Shown here in pieces: positions 15,784 through 27,785 of a DNA stretch of 64,000 bases (positions are counted from its first letter, which is position 1; each line of letters begins with the position of its first letter). The DNA comes from Thermus caldifontis (GTDB lineage Bacteria; Deinococcota; Deinococci; Deinococcales; Thermaceae). The stretch is taken from NCBI RefSeq assembly GCF_003336745.1, contig NZ_QGMX01000002.1:240367-304366 (forward strand), written 5' to 3'. Below the pieces are notes generated by a model. That model was not told the DNA's origin, searched no databases, and saw nothing but the letters and a program-made list of their open reading frames with translations. Position numbers and translations under genes: made by a program.

Positions 15784-16463
15784 AGTGGGCCATCGTCCGC
15801 TTTCCCGGCTCCAACTGCGACGAGGACGCCCGCTTCGCCTTGGAGAAGGCGGGCATAAAGGCGGAATACGTCTGGCACACGGAAAGGAGCCTAAAGGGCT
15901 TTGATGGGGTCTTCCTCCCCGGGGGGTTCAGCTACGGGGACTACCTGAGGGCCGGGGCCCTGGCGGCCAAGAGCCCGGTGATGGAGGAGGTAAGGCGCTT
16001 CGCCCGGGAGGGCCGCTGGGTGATCGGGGTCTGCAACGGCTTCCAGGTGCTCACGGAAGCCGGGATCCTCCCCGGGGCCCTTCTGGCCAACCTGAACCTC
16101 CACTTCACCTGCAAGGAGGTGGGGGTGCGGGTGGAGCGCACGGACCTCCCCTTCACCCGCCTTTACCAAAAGGGGCAGGTGCTCCGCTTGCCCATCGCCC
16201 ACGCCGAGGGCCGCTACTATGCGGATGCAAAAACCCTGGCCCGGCTGGAGGGAGAAGGCCTGGTGGTCTTCCGCTACGCCCCCTTAAGGGGGGAGGCGGA
16301 TTACAACCCTAACGGAAGCCTGAACGACATCGCCGGCATCACCAATGAAAGGGGCAACGTCCTGGGGATGATGCCCCACCCCGAGCGGGCGGTGGATGAG
16401 GTGTTGGGCGGTACGGATGGGCTCCCCTTGTTCTTAGGTCTTTTAGAGGAGGTAACGGCATGA
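15780..16463 (+). CDS. purQ: Phosphoribosylformylglycinamidine synthase, glutaminase subunit PurQ
   Basis: A 227-residue class I glutamine amidotransferase that supplies ammonia to PurL. The nucleophile elbow is [15 protein letters not shown] (Cys about residue 87), and the His/Glu pair is in [11 protein letters not shown] near the C terminus. The N terminus [18 protein letters not shown] is typical of PurQ. It overlaps purS upstream and the HAD gene downstream by four bases each, consistent with fixed stoichiometry of the PurS/PurQ/PurL complex. Confidence 0.97.
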   Translation: MKWAIVRFPGSNCDEDARFALEKAGIKAEYVWHTERSLKGFDGVFLPGGFSYGDYLRAGALAAKSPVMEEVRRFAREGRWVIGVCNGFQVLTEAGILPGALLANLNLHFTCKEVGVRVERTDLPFTRLYQKGQVLRLPIAHAEGRYYADAKTLARLEGEGLVVFRYAPLRGEADYNPNGSLNDIAGITNERGNVLGMMPHPERAVDEVLGGTDGLPLFLGLLEEVTA

Positions 16464-17173
16464 AACCCAAGGCCATCACCTTTGACTTCTGGGGCACCCT
16501 CTTCACCGAGGGAAAGGCGTTTTTGGAAAGGGTCATGCCCGCCCGGTACGAGATCCTTCTGGACGCCCTATCCGAGGCCGGGCATCCGGCGGAGGAACAC
16601 GAGGTGCGGGAGGCCTACCGGCAGGCGGCCCTCGCCTTTGAGGAGGCGTGGAAGGCCGGGGAGCACATGTCCGTATACGACCGGGTGGCCCGCATCTTCG
16701 CCCTCCTTGGGGCCCCCCACGACCCTGGGCTCATCGCCATCACCGCCAGGAAGCTGGAGGAAAGCTCCCTTTTGGTGGACCTCGAGCCCCTTCCGGGAGT
16801 AGAGGTCTTGAAGGAGCTGGCCCGCACCTACCCCCTGGCCTTGGTTTCCGACACCGGCCTCACCCCGGGCCGCCTCCTCCGGGAGCACCTGAGGCGGCAG
16901 GGTTTGGATGTGTTCCAGGCCTACAGCTTCTCGGATGAAACCGGCTATGTGAAACCGAAGCCCGAGGCCTTCAAGGTGGCCCTCGAGGCCCTGGGGGTGG
17001 CCCCGGAGGAGGCCCTGCACGTGGGCGACCTACCCCAGACGGACATCAAGGGGGCTTTTGCCACCGGCTACCCCTGGGCGGTCCAGTACGTGGGCTTGAG
17101 GGAGGTGAACGGGGAGGTCAAGCCCACCGCCAAGGTGAAAAGCCACCGGGAACTCCTTCCCCTTCTCCAGTGA
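16460..17173 (+). CDS. HAD-superfamily hydrolase embedded in the purine operon
   Basis: A 237-residue HAD protein with a helical cap. Motif I is [13 protein letters not shown]: the nucleophilic Asp is present but the second Asp of DxD is Trp, as in dehalogenase-like and some phosphatase subgroups. Motif II is [11 protein letters not shown], and motifs III/IV are [17 protein letters not shown] and [19 protein letters not shown]. It overlaps purQ (ATGA) and purL (TGATG), so it is made together with FGAM synthetase. A role on a purine intermediate or nucleotide is plausible from context only; no such activity can be read from the sequence. Confidence 0.85.
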   Translation: MKPKAITFDFWGTLFTEGKAFLERVMPARYEILLDALSEAGHPAEEHEVREAYRQAALAFEEAWKAGEHMSVYDRVARIFALLGAPHDPGLIAITARKLEESSLLVDLEPLPGVEVLKELARTYPLALVSDTGLTPGRLLREHLRRQGLDVFQAYSFSDETGYVKPKPEAFKVALEALGVAPEEALHVGDLPQTDIKGAFATGYPWAVQYVGLREVNGEVKPTAKVKSHRELLPLLQ

Positions 17174-19342
17174 TGGAGACCCTGGCCCAGGAAATCGGCA
17201 TCCCGGAAACCGAGTACCGGGAAATGGTGAAGCGGCTTGGGCGGGAGCCCAACCGGGTGGAGCTCTTCCTCTTCAAGGTGATGTGGAGCGAGCACTGCGC
17301 CTACAAGAACTCCCGGCCCCTCCTGAAGGGGCTACCCAAGGAGGGGGAGGCCGTGCTCCAGGGCCCCGGGGAGAACGCCGGCGTGGTGCGCATCGGGGAA
17401 GGCTTTGCGGTGGCCTTTAAGATCGAAAGCCATAACCACCCCTCCGCAGTGGAACCCCTCCAGGGAGCCGCCACCGGGGTGGGAGGGATCATCCGGGACA
17501 TCATGAGCATGGGGGCCCGGCCCATCGCCCTTTTGGACTCCTTGCGCTTTGGTCCCCCGGAGGATCCCCGTAGCCGCTACCTCCTCAAAGGGGTGGTTTC
17601 CGGCATCGCCCACTATGGCAACGCCATCGGGGTGCCCACGGTGGGCGGGGACCTCTACTTCCACGAGGGCTACCAGGAAAACCCCCTGGTGAACGCCATG
17701 TGCCTGGGGCTTCTAAAGGAGGAACACCTTAGGCGGAGCCGGGCCTCCCTGGGCCGGCCCGTCTACTATGCGGGGGCCAAGACGGGAAGGGACGGGATCG
17801 GGGGGGCCGCCTTCGCCAGCCGGGAGCTTTCCGAGGACAAGGAGGAGGACCGGCCGGCGGTCCAGGTGGGGGACCCCTTTTTGGGGAAGCTTCTCCTGGA
17901 GGCCACCCTCGAGGCCATAGAAAAGGACCTGGTGGAAGGCGTCCAAGACATGGGGGCCGCAGGGCTCACCAGTAGCCTCTCGGAGCTGGCCTTCAAGTCG
18001 GGCCTCGGGGTGGAGCTGGACCTGGACCGCGTCCCCACCCGGGAAAGGGATATGGGGCCCATAGAACTCCTTCTCTCCGAAAGCCAGGAGCGCATGGTCC
18101 TGGTGCCCAAGGAGGGCAAGGAAAAGGAGCTGGAGGAGGTCTTTAGGCGGTGGGGCCTGGACTGCGTGCCCGTGGCCCGCACCATCCCCGAGAGGGTCTT
18201 CCGCGTCCTCTACCGGGGCGAGGTGGTGGCCGAAGTCCCCACCGAGGCCCTGGCCGAGGCCCCCACCTACGTGCGCGTGGGAAGGGAGGACCCCGAGATC
18301 CAAAGGCTCCGGGAGAAACCCCTCCCCCCCCTCACCGCCGATCCCCAGGAGGTCCTCCCCCGGCTCCTCGCCTCCCCCAACCTGGCAAGCCGGGAAGCGG
18401 TTTATGAGCGGTACGACCACCAGGTGGGAACCCGCACCGCCCTGGTGCCGGGCAAGGGGGATGCGGCGGTGCTCTGGGTGAAGGGAACCCACCTGGGTAT
18501 CGCCGCCAAGGTGGACCAGAACCCCCGGTATAGCCGCCTCCATCCCCGGCTTGGAGCCATGCACGCCTTGGCCGAGGCCTGCCGCAACGTGAGCGTGGTG
18601 GGGGCAAGGCCTTTGGCCTACACCGATGGCCTCAACCTGGGAAGCCCGGAAACCCCAGAAGGGTACTACGAGCTTCAGGAAACCATCGTTGGCCTCCGAG
18701 AGGCCAGCGAGGCCCTGGGGGTGCCGGTGGTTTCCGGGAACGTGTCCCTCTACAACGAAAGCGGGGGCCGGCGCATCCCCCCCACGGCCATGGTGGGGGT
18801 GGTGGGGGTCTTGGACGTGAGGAGGCGGGCGGAGATGGGCTTCCGCCGCCCGGGAGAGGTCATCGTCCTCCTCGGGGAGGAAGGGGGAGAGTTTGGGGGA
18901 AGCGAGGTCTTGTACCTGCTTGCCGGCCTCGAGGCGGGCCACCCGCCCCGGCTGGACCTGGAGCGGGAAAGAGGGGTGCAGGAGGCCATCCGGGAGCTCA
19001 TCGCCCTGGGCCTCACCCGCACCGCCCACGACCTGGCGGAAGGGGGGCTTTTGCTGGCCCTGGCGGAGATGACCTTCCCCTATGGCCTTGGGGCCACGGT
19101 GGAGGTGCGCACCCCAGGTCTAGCCGCCCTCTTCGGCGAGGCCCCAAGCCGCATCCTCTTCACCGTGGCCAAGGAACACCTCAAGGAGGCCACCTTCCGC
19201 CTGGAGGAGCTGGGCCTCCCCTACCGGGTGCTGGGGGAAACCGGGGGGCCTACCCTCACGGTCCTCACCCCAGAAGGGGTGCTAGAGTGGAGGGTGCAGG
19301 ACCTGGTGGAGGCCTGGAAGAAGCCCCTCAGGGAGGTCTTGG

Positions 19343-19350
<8 letters not shown>
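17173..19350 (+). CDS. purL: Phosphoribosylformylglycinamidine synthase, synthetase subunit PurL
   Basis: A 725-residue small-type PurL (no fused glutaminase), which converts FGAR to FGAM using ATP and ammonia from PurQ. Readable are [17 protein letters not shown] near residue 36, the ATP/substrate segments [12 protein letters not shown] and [19 protein letters not shown], and the second-half repeat starting near [16 protein letters not shown] take the ATG at 17173, which overlaps the HAD stop as TGATG; a GTG three bases earlier is possible. The 3' end overlaps purF by 8 bases. Confidence 0.97.
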
Positions 19351-20734
<1,384 letters not shown>

Positions 20735-20757
20735 GGCTCCCCCCGGTGGGAGGCATT

Positions 20758-20806
20758 AAACCACCCCACCCTGGCTTGCGCCAGGGTGGGGGCCCCGGAA
20801 AGGGCC
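20758..20806. repeat. Dispersed hairpin repeat, copy B, downstream of purF
   Basis: A perfect 11-bp stem, CCCACCCTGGC (20765-20775), TTGC loop, GCCAGGGTGGG (20780-20790), is followed by a second small hairpin GGCCC/GGGCC (20791-20806). The reverse complement of the first hairpin matches the element at 5458-5497 including flanking GGGGCCCCC and GGGGTGGT. Its position 30 bases after purF makes it a plausible terminator for the purine operon as well as a REP-like repeat. Confidence 0.65.
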
Positions 20807-20833
20807 TCCGGTAGGCGTCATCTCGTTGGGGCT

Positions 20834-20862
20834 TAGCGAAGGAAACAAAGCGAAGGAAACAA
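20834..20862. repeat. Short tandem repeat (two 14-base units)
   Basis: The unit AGCGAAGGAAACAA occurs twice in direct succession just beyond hairpin repeat copy B, inside the 140-base spacer between purF and the next gene. It appears to belong to the same composite repetitive element. Confidence 0.6.
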
Positions 20863-20874
20863 GAGGAAAGGGTA

Positions 20875-21150
20875 TTAGCCCTTCCTGGCCACTCCCCGGC
20901 CCAGGACAAACCCCCCTCCAAGGCCCAGAAGAAACCCCAGCAGCAGGAAGACAAAGGCGAAGGCGCCCGTGGAAGCCAGGTGCCAGCCGAAGAACCAGTA
21001 GCTGCACACCGCATACCGCTCCACCTGGACCCGGACCAGCTCCGGTAGGTCGCGGCTCGAGGTGAAGTTGATGAGAATAATGGCCACAAGCAGGATAACC
21101 AGGGTCAGGACAAGCCCCCACTTCAAAATCGGGAGAACGCTTCCTCTCAT
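20875..21150 (-). CDS. Small two-helix membrane protein, possibly LapA-like
   Basis: A 91-residue protein with two hydrophobic helices: WGLVLTLVILLVAIILINF (about 11-29) and AFAFVFLLLGFLLGLGGGF (about 63-81), joined by a polar stretch with two Trp and a Cys. The arrangement resembles the LapA/DUF1049 domain of small inner-membrane assembly proteins, but the match is only by layout. It stands alone between purF and glyA on the opposite strand. A near-perfect inverted repeat lies just upstream (21163-21184). Confidence 0.6.
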   Translation of the reverse strand: MRGSVLPILKWGLVLTLVILLVAIILINFTSSRDLPELVRVQVERYAVCSYWFFGWHLASTGAFAFVFLLLGFLLGLGGGFVLGRGVARKG

Positions 21151-21152
21151 AG

Positions 21153-22478
<1,326 letters not shown>

Positions 22479-22488
22479 ACTGGGAAGG

Positions 22489-24093
22489 ATGCTGAAACGC
22501 CTCGAGGTGCGCAACCTCGCCGTGATCCGCGAGGCTACCCTGGAGCTGGGCCCTGGGCTGAATGTCCTCACCGGGGAAACCGGGGCGGGGAAAAGCCTAT
22601 TGGTGGACGCCTTGGCCCTCCTCCTTGGGGCCAGGTCCGAGGGGCTTTTGGGGCCTTTTGGCGATAGCCTCCTGGTGACCGCTTTCTTCCAGGGTGAGGG
22701 CGAGGAGCGCATCCTTTCCCGCCGCATGGGAGGCCGCTCCACCCCGCGGATCGATGGGGAGGTGGTAAGCCTCAAAGAGCTGCAAGAGGAAGGGGAACGA
22801 TGGCTCTCCCTTCACGCCCAGCACACCGCCATCGCCCTCCTCTCCCCCAAAAGGCAGCGGGAGCTTCTGGATGCCCTTTTGCCCAAAGACCTCCTGGAGG
22901 CCTACGGGGAGGCTTACAGGAAATACCAGGCCCTCCTCATGGAAAAACGAGCCCTGGAGGAGGCCTTAAGGGCCAAGGCGGAGCGGGAAGACCTCCTGCG
23001 CTTCCAGCTCAAGGAGATCCAGGAGGCGAACCCCAGGCCCGGCGAGGACCAGGAGCTGGAGGCCGAGGCGCAAAGGCTTCGCCATCTGGAAGCCCTAAGG
23101 GAGCGCTCCGGAAAAGCCTACGCCCTCCTGGCGGAGGGGGGCGCCCTGGATCTTCTTCAGGCGACCCTGCGGGAGCTGAGGGCGGGAAGCCGCTTTGACC
23201 CAGCCCTGGAGGCCCTAGCCCGGGACCTGGAGGTGGCGCTGGAAGGAGGCCGGGCCGTGGCCAGGGAGCTGGAGGACTACCTGGAAAGCCTGGAGGGAGA
23301 CCCCAGCCGTCTGGCCCGGCTGGAGGAACGCTTGAGCCTTTTGGAAAGGCTCAAGCGCAAGTACGGGCCCACCTTGGAGGAGGTCCTGCGCTACGGGGAA
23401 AGGGCCCAGGAGGAGCTGAAGGCCCTGGAGGGAGGGGAAGAGCGGCTTTTGCAGCTGGAAAGGGCTTTGGCGCTGGCCTCGGAGGCCCTCTTCAAGGCGG
23501 GAGAGCGCCTTTCCCAAGCCCGCCTCGAGGCGGCAAGGCGGCTGGAAAAGGAGATGGCGGCGGAGCTTCCCACCCTGGGCTTTCCCAAAGCCCGCTTCCA
23601 GGTGGAGCTAAAGCCCCTCCCCGAACCCGGACCCCAGGGCCTGGAAGAGGTCCTCTTTCGCTTCTCCGCCAACCCCCACCTCCCCCCCGCTCCCCTTTCC
23701 GCAGCCAGCGGCGGGGAGCTTTCCCGCATCGCCCTGGCCCTCGCCCTCCTCACCGGGGCCGAGGCCCCCACGGTGGTCTTTGACGAGGTGGACGCCGGCA
23801 TAGGGGGGGAAACCGCCTGGAAGGTGGCGGAAAGGCTCGCTCGCCTGGGCCAGGTCCGGCAGGTCCTGGTGGTCACCCACCTGCCCCAGATCGCCGCCCG
23901 TGCGGCAAGGCACCTGAGGGTGGCAAAGGTGGGAGAGGAGGTGCGGGTGGAGGTGCTGGAAGGGGAAAAGCGGATACGGGAACTCGCCCGCCTCCTCTCC
24001 GGCCAGTACACCGAGGCCGCCTTGGCCCACGCCCGCCTCCTTCTGGAAGGAAGCGGCCTGCCTAGCCAAGGTTGGGTGGAGGCGCAGGAATGA
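22489..24093 (+). CDS. recN: DNA repair protein RecN
   Basis: A 534-residue SMC-like ATPase acting in double-strand break repair. The Walker A motif GETGAGKS (about 27-34) follows the RecN-typical start RLEVRNLAVIREATLEL. A long coiled-coil centre rich in Leu, Glu and Arg spans about 150-360. The C-terminal half has the ABC signature ASGGELSRIALALALL and Walker B TVVFDEVDAGIGGETAWKV, then QVLVVTHLPQIAARA. Length is close to the family norm. It probably shares a transcript with glyA (10-base gap) and overlaps the next small reading frame by ATGA. Confidence 0.95.
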   Translation: MLKRLEVRNLAVIREATLELGPGLNVLTGETGAGKSLLVDALALLLGARSEGLLGPFGDSLLVTAFFQGEGEERILSRRMGGRSTPRIDGEVVSLKELQEEGERWLSLHAQHTAIALLSPKRQRELLDALLPKDLLEAYGEAYRKYQALLMEKRALEEALRAKAEREDLLRFQLKEIQEANPRPGEDQELEAEAQRLRHLEALRERSGKAYALLAEGGALDLLQATLRELRAGSRFDPALEALARDLEVALEGGRAVARELEDYLESLEGDPSRLARLEERLSLLERLKRKYGPTLEEVLRYGERAQEELKALEGGEERLLQLERALALASEALFKAGERLSQARLEAARRLEKEMAAELPTLGFPKARFQVELKPLPEPGPQGLEEVLFRFSANPHLPPAPLSAASGGELSRIALALALLTGAEAPTVVFDEVDAGIGGETAWKVAERLARLGQVRQVLVVTHLPQIAARAARHLRVAKVGEEVRVEVLEGEKRIRELARLLSGQYTEAALAHARLLLEGSGLPSQGWVEAQE

Positions 24094-24471
24094 ATCCCCT
24101 AGAGGCCCCCTACCCCGTCTATCTTGTCCGGCAGAAACCGGGCTCCCAGGAACAATAACCCCCTGGCCGAAGGCCTTCCCCTCCCCCAAGGGGACATCCT
24201 GGAGGTGGGGGCAAAGACCTACCAGGTGGTGCGCCTGCCCGCTTGCGAGGGCACCTACCTGCTTCTCCTCGAGGTCAGCCACCTGGCCGTGCGGGTCAAG
24301 GCTTACCAAAGCCTCCTCCAGGTGCTGAAGGGGCTCATGCAACACGAGGAGCCGGAAGGCCTTCTTAAGGACCTGATCCGCGAAGCGGTGGAAGGGGATG
24401 ACCTGGGAGCCCTCCTGAAGGAGGCCGATGGGCGCATGTACCAGGCCAAGAGGGCTAAAACAGGGCTTTGA
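24090..24471 (+). pseudogene. Small gene after recN, apparently frameshifted; tail resembles a GGDEF C terminus
   Basis: An ATG overlapping the recN stop (ATGA) opens a frame MNPLEAPYPVYLVRQKPGSQ that stops after 22 codons. The next frame (open from a TTG at 24124, 115 residues) carries the rest, from about NNPLAEGLPLPQGDILEVG onward. A single extra base near 24140-24160 would explain this, either a true frameshift or a sequence error; alternatively the gene starts at the TTG. The end, LLKEADGRMYQAKRAKTGL, matches the last helix of GGDEF domains, but no GGDEF motif or rest of that fold is present. Function unknown. The 3' end overlaps the marC gene on the other strand by 17 bases. Confidence 0.5.
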
Positions 24472-25066
24472 CCCCGTCGGCCACGTACTGCACCGCCAAA
24501 GCGGCCAGGAGAATCCCCAGGACCCGGGTCACCACGTTCACCCCCGTGCGCCCCAGGGCCCGGCGCACCTGGGCGGCAAGCCGAAGGAAAAAGTAGGCCA
24601 GGGCCAGGACCAGAAATACCGTGAGGAGGACCACAACGTAACCCAGGGGCTCCTTCCGGGCCTCTGCGGCCAGGATGAGGACGCTGGCCAAGGCTCCGGG
24701 ACCAGCGATCAAAGGGATGGCCAGGGGAAAGACGGAGATATCCGCCCGGAGGCGGGCCTCGTCTTTCTCCTCCTCCGTTTCCCGCTCATGGTGGGCAAAC
24801 ACCATCTCGGTGGCGATGCGGAAAAGGAGGATGCCCCCGGCGATGCGCAGGGCCTCGAGGCTGATCCCCAGGTAGCCAAGAAGCCCCCTTCCAAAGAGAA
24901 AGAAGGAGACCAAAAGCCCCCCCGCCACCAACACCGCCTTCCTGGCGATCTGGGCCTGCTTCCTCGGGGGGCGGTCCCCGGCTAGGGCCAGGAAAACCGG
25001 CACCAGCCCCACCGGGTCCACCACCACGAAGAGGGTGAGGAAGGATTTGAGGAAAAGCTCCAGCAC
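24455..25066 (-). CDS. MarC-family integral membrane protein
   Basis: A 203-residue protein with six predicted membrane helices in two repeats of three, the layout of the MarC (UPF0056) family. Typical features are FVVVDPVGLVPVFLAL near the start and PLAIPLIAGPGALASVLIL in the second half. The biochemical role of the family is not established; a link to antibiotic resistance suggested by the name is not supported. It is the last gene of the run gmk-rpoZ-coaBC-argR-marC and begins 6 bases after the argR stop. Confidence 0.9.
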   Translation of the reverse strand: MLELFLKSFLTLFVVVDPVGLVPVFLALAGDRPPRKQAQIARKAVLVAGGLLVSFFLFGRGLLGYLGISLEALRIAGGILLFRIATEMVFAHHERETEEEKDEARLRADISVFPLAIPLIAGPGALASVLILAAEARKEPLGYVVVLLTVFLVLALAYFFLRLAAQVRRALGRTGVNVVTRVLGILLAALAVQYVADGVKALF

Positions 25067-25072
25067 GAAAGC

Positions 25073-25549
25073 CTAAAGACGCATCTTTCCCGCCACGAGA
25101 AGCTCCCCGAACTCCTGCTCCAGGGCCTTGGCCCCCTCCTCGGTCCGGGCCACCACCAGGATGGTATCCTCCCCCGCCAGGGTGCCCACGATCTCGTCCC
25201 GCTTAAGGCGGTCCAGCAAAAGGGCAATGCCCGAGGCGTGGCCCTCTGCGGTCTTCACCACCAGGATATTCCCTCCCCGGTCCACGTCCCTGACGAAAAG
25301 GCCAAACTGCCGTTTCAGCTCCTCATACACGTCCTCGGGGAGCTCCACGGAGGGAAGGGCGTACTTGTGCCGCCCCTTGCCCAGGGAAACCCGGGCCAGC
25401 CTCAGCTCGGCGATGTCCCGGCTCACCGTGGCCTGGGTCACCTCAAAACCCAGCTGCCTCAGGCGTTCCACCAGCTCCTTCTGCGTGCCGATCTCCTCCC
25501 GGCTCACGATCTCCTGTATGGCGCGGTGCCGCTCCGCCTTGTTCCCCAT
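25073..25549 (-). CDS. argR: Arginine repressor ArgR
   Basis: A 158-residue regulator. The N-terminal winged helix-turn-helix reads [20 protein letters not shown] followed by [15 protein letters not shown], the strongly conserved ArgR recognition-helix region. The C-terminal oligomerisation and arginine-binding domain includes [17 protein letters not shown] and [15 protein letters not shown] use the ATG at 25549; the longer frame to 25588 would run into coaBC. As ArgR it should be a hexamer that represses arginine synthesis when arginine is bound. No arginine genes lie in this window. Confidence 0.93.
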   Translation of the reverse strand: MGNKAERHRAIQEIVSREEIGTQKELVERLRQLGFEVTQATVSRDIAELRLARVSLGKGRHKYALPSVELPEDVYEELKRQFGLFVRDVDRGGNILVVKTAEGHASGIALLLDRLKRDEIVGTLAGEDTILVVARTEEGAKALEQEFGELLVAGKMRL

Positions 25550-25559
25550 AACCACCCCT

Positions 25560-26750
25560 TCAATCTTTCCAAAACTCTTTGAGCACATCCAGTATACGGT
25601 CCGCCACCTGCCGCTTTTTCATACGGGGAAGCTCCAGCACCCGGCCATCCCGGAGGATGAGCACCACCTCGTTCTCCACGCTGCCAAAACCCACGCCTTC
25701 CCGGTTAACCCAGTTGAGGACGATGAGGTCCAGGTTCTTGCGGTGGAGCTTTTCCCTGGCCCGCTCCAGGCCTTCCCCGGTCTCCATGGCAAAGCCCACC
25801 AGGACCCTTTCCCCCTTGTTCTCCCCAAGCTCTTTAAGGATGTCGGGGTTGGGAAGGAGGCGGAGGGTCTTCTCCGCCGCCACCTTAGGCTCCTTCTCCC
25901 TGCTCACCTCCGCCGGGCGGTAGTCGGCCACCGCCGCCGCCATCACCACCCCTTGGGCCCAAGGGTAGCGTTCTAGGATGGCCTGGCGCATCTCCAAGGC
26001 GCTTTCCACCTCCACCCTCTCCACGCCCCAGGGAGCGGGCAAGGCGGTGGGCCCGGAGACCAGGACCACCTCCGCCCCCCGGTCCCGGGCGGCTTCGGCC
26101 ACGGCATAGCCCATGCGGCCCGAGGAGGGGTTGGAAAGAAAGCGCACCGGGTCCAGGTACTCCCGGGTGGGGCCGGCAGACACCAGAAGCCTCAGGCCCT
26201 TAAGGTCCTTGGGGGTAAGGAAGGCCTGAAGCCTCTCCAAAAGCTCTTCAGGCTCCAGCATCCTTCCCCACCCCTCCCCCTCCCCCACCGCCGCCAAGGG
26301 GCCGTAGGCGGGACCAAAAAGGGCATGGCCTAGGGCCTCGAGGCTCCTCGCATGCTCCTGGGTCTTGGGGGCAAGCCACATGGCCTCGTTCATGGCCGGG
26401 GCCCAGGCCACCCTCTTGGCCCCCGCCAAGAGGGTGGCGGAAAGGAGGTCATCCGCCAGGCCCAAGGCGGCCTTGGCCATGGCGTCTGCGGTGGCCGGAG
26501 CCACCAGGACCACATCGGCCCAGCGGGCCAGCTCTATATGTAAGGCCCGGCCATCGGGCCTGAACCAGGCCTCCTCCGTGGCCACCTCCCCCCCGGCGGC
26601 CACCGCCAGGGAAAGGGGGGTGACGAACTCCAGGGCCCTGGGGGTAGCCAGGACCCGCACCTCGTGTCCCTGGGCCCTGAGGAGGCGGAGGAGGTGGGGG
26701 GCCTTGATGGCCGCCACCCCCCCCGTCACCGCCACCAGGACCCGGGCCAC
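25560..26750 (-). CDS. coaBC: Bifunctional phosphopantothenoylcysteine decarboxylase/synthase
   Basis: A 396-residue two-domain enzyme of coenzyme A synthesis. The N-terminal CoaC flavoprotein domain (about 1-180) carries the catalytic-His region [19 protein letters not shown] and the substrate clamp [10 protein letters not shown]. The C-terminal CoaB domain (about 190-396) has [19 protein letters not shown], the dimer/nucleotide region, and ends with [14 protein letters not shown]. Its start immediately follows the rpoZ stop, with no spacing, implying coupled expression of rpoZ and coaBC, an arrangement common in bacteria. Confidence 0.95.
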   Translation of the reverse strand: MARVLVAVTGGVAAIKAPHLLRLLRAQGHEVRVLATPRALEFVTPLSLAVAAGGEVATEEAWFRPDGRALHIELARWADVVLVAPATADAMAKAALGLADDLLSATLLAGAKRVAWAPAMNEAMWLAPKTQEHARSLEALGHALFGPAYGPLAAVGEGEGWGRMLEPEELLERLQAFLTPKDLKGLRLLVSAGPTREYLDPVRFLSNPSSGRMGYAVAEAARDRGAEVVLVSGPTALPAPWGVERVEVESALEMRQAILERYPWAQGVVMAAAVADYRPAEVSREKEPKVAAEKTLRLLPNPDILKELGENKGERVLVGFAMETGEGLERAREKLHRKNLDLIVLNWVNREGVGFGSVENEVVLILRDGRVLELPRMKKRQVADRILDVLKEFWKD

Positions 26751-27050
26751 CTACGCCTCCTCTTCCACCGGGTAAAGCTTCTCCATCTCCCTCTGCAGGC
26801 GGTCCTCGGGCACCAGGTTCTCCCCGAAGACCAGCCTCCCCGTCAAAAGCTCCTTCATGGCCCAGGTGACGGGGTTGGGGTCGTCAAAAAGGCCCTCGAG
26901 GGTCCGCATCTTGGGCCTCTCCTCCGGCTCCAACACGGTGTTCTTAAAGCGGTGGCGCAGAAGTTGCTCCGCCCGTTTGGCCACCACCACGGTGAGCCGG
27001 TACTTGGAATCCACCATGCCAAAAAGCGTGTCAATCCCGGGTTCCGCCAT
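26751..27050 (-). CDS. rpoZ: DNA-directed RNA polymerase omega subunit
   Basis: A 99-residue omega subunit, which helps fold and latch the beta' subunit. It begins [20 protein letters not shown] and continues with [17 protein letters not shown], the conserved helix contacting beta'; the C-terminal half (ALEG-like [21 protein letters not shown]) is of the form known from Thermus RNA polymerase structures. The 5' end overlaps gmk by 20 bases. The gmk-rpoZ order is the usual one. Confidence 0.96.
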   Translation of the reverse strand: MAEPGIDTLFGMVDSKYRLTVVVAKRAEQLLRHRFKNTVLEPEERPKMRTLEGLFDDPNPVTWAMKELLTGRLVFGENLVPEDRLQREMEKLYPVEEEA

Positions 27051-27693
27051 AACTCCTCCGCAGAATCTCGTCCAGCTCGGCTTCCAGGTCCTTATCCCGC
27101 TTGAGGGCCCTCTCCAAGGCGGCGCCCATCCTGGGGGTGCGCCGCCTCTCGGCGGTGAGGATGGCCAGGAAATCGGCCACCGCCTCCTCCAGCACCTCGT
27201 TCACCACCACGTAATCGAAGAGATGGGCGTTCTGGATCTCCCACTCCGCCTGCTTCAGCCGCTTCTCGATCTTATCGGGGCTATCCTTGCCCCGGTAGAC
27301 CAGGCGCCGCTTCAGCTCGGAAAGGGAGGGGGGCAGGAGGAAGATGAGGACCGCTTCGGGCATCTTCTTGCGCACCTGCAGGGCCCCCTGCACCTCAATC
27401 TCCAAGAGGACATCCTCCCCCCGGGCCAGGGCCCGCTCCACCGGGGCCCTTGGGGTGCCGTAAAGGTGCCCCACGTACTCGGCATGCTCCAAAAACCCAT
27501 CCTCCCGGAGCAAGGCCTCAAAGCTGGCCCTATCCACGAAGTAGTAGTCCACCCCATCCCGTTCCCCCGGGCGGGGGGGGCGGGTGGTCATGGAGATGGA
27601 GTAGAAGAGGCGGGTGCGTTCCAGCACCTTGGCCCGCACCGTACCCTTGCCCACCCCGCTGGCCCCGGTCATGACGAAAAGGCGGCCCCCCAT
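27031..27693 (-). CDS. gmk: Guanylate kinase
   Basis: A 220-residue enzyme phosphorylating GMP and dGMP. The P-loop reads [10 protein letters not shown] (family consensus GPSGAGKST, so it is slightly atypical), followed by the GMP-binding segment [19 protein letters not shown], and the lid [16 protein letters not shown] chose the ATG at 27693, after which the P-loop begins within ten residues; the longer frame would cross the promoter. It leads the gmk-rpoZ-coaBC-argR-marC series and has the best -35/-10 promoter in the window. Confidence 0.95.
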   Translation of the reverse strand: MGGRLFVMTGASGVGKGTVRAKVLERTRLFYSISMTTRPPRPGERDGVDYYFVDRASFEALLREDGFLEHAEYVGHLYGTPRAPVERALARGEDVLLEIEVQGALQVRKKMPEAVLIFLLPPSLSELKRRLVYRGKDSPDKIEKRLKQAEWEIQNAHLFDYVVVNEVLEEAVADFLAILTAERRRTPRMGAALERALKRDKDLEAELDEILRRSYGGTRD

Positions 27694-27708
27694 ACCCTTC
27701 ACCCCGGG

Positions 27709-27737
27709 AGGATACCAAAGCCACCCCGAAGAGGCAA
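27709..27737 (-). promoter_or_regulatory. Promoter of gmk-rpoZ-coaBC operon
   Basis: On the minus strand a -35 hexamer TTGCCT (27732-27737) and a -10 hexamer TATCCT (27709-27714) are separated by exactly 17 bases. The -10 box ends 15 bases before the gmk ATG. This is the only site in the window where both hexamers and the spacing fit sigma-70-type consensus well. Confidence 0.65.
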
Positions 27738-27744
27738 GGATTTT

Positions 27745-27760
27745 TGTGATCCATCCCACA
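27745..27760. promoter_or_regulatory. Candidate Crp/Rex-type operator upstream of the amylase gene
   Basis: TGTG, eight bases, CACA: the spacing of half sites is that of Crp/Fnr and of Rex operators. It lies just upstream of the amylase -10 box (27773-27778) and 8 bases beyond the gmk -35 box on the other strand, so a bound protein could act on both genes. Half sites are short and chance occurrence cannot be excluded. Confidence 0.35.
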
Positions 27761-27772
27761 CTGCCTCCGTAG

Positions 27773-27778
27773 TACACT
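27773..27778 (+). promoter_or_regulatory. -10 box of the alpha-amylase family gene
   Basis: TACACT ends 7 bases before the GTG start at 27786, again the leaderless-type distance. No good -35 hexamer at the right spacing is seen. Confidence 0.45.
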
Positions 27779-27785
27779 TGGGCCC

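Noticed and set aside
17713..19029. 438-codon minus-strand frame inside purL
   Set aside because: Shadow of purL; composition is that of an antisense frame (His/Gly/Pro/Val-rich) and no ribosome binding site or family similarity is seen.
24124..24471. Functional diguanylate cyclase after recN
   Set aside because: Only the final helix resembles GGDEF; the GGDEF signature and nucleotide-binding residues are absent.
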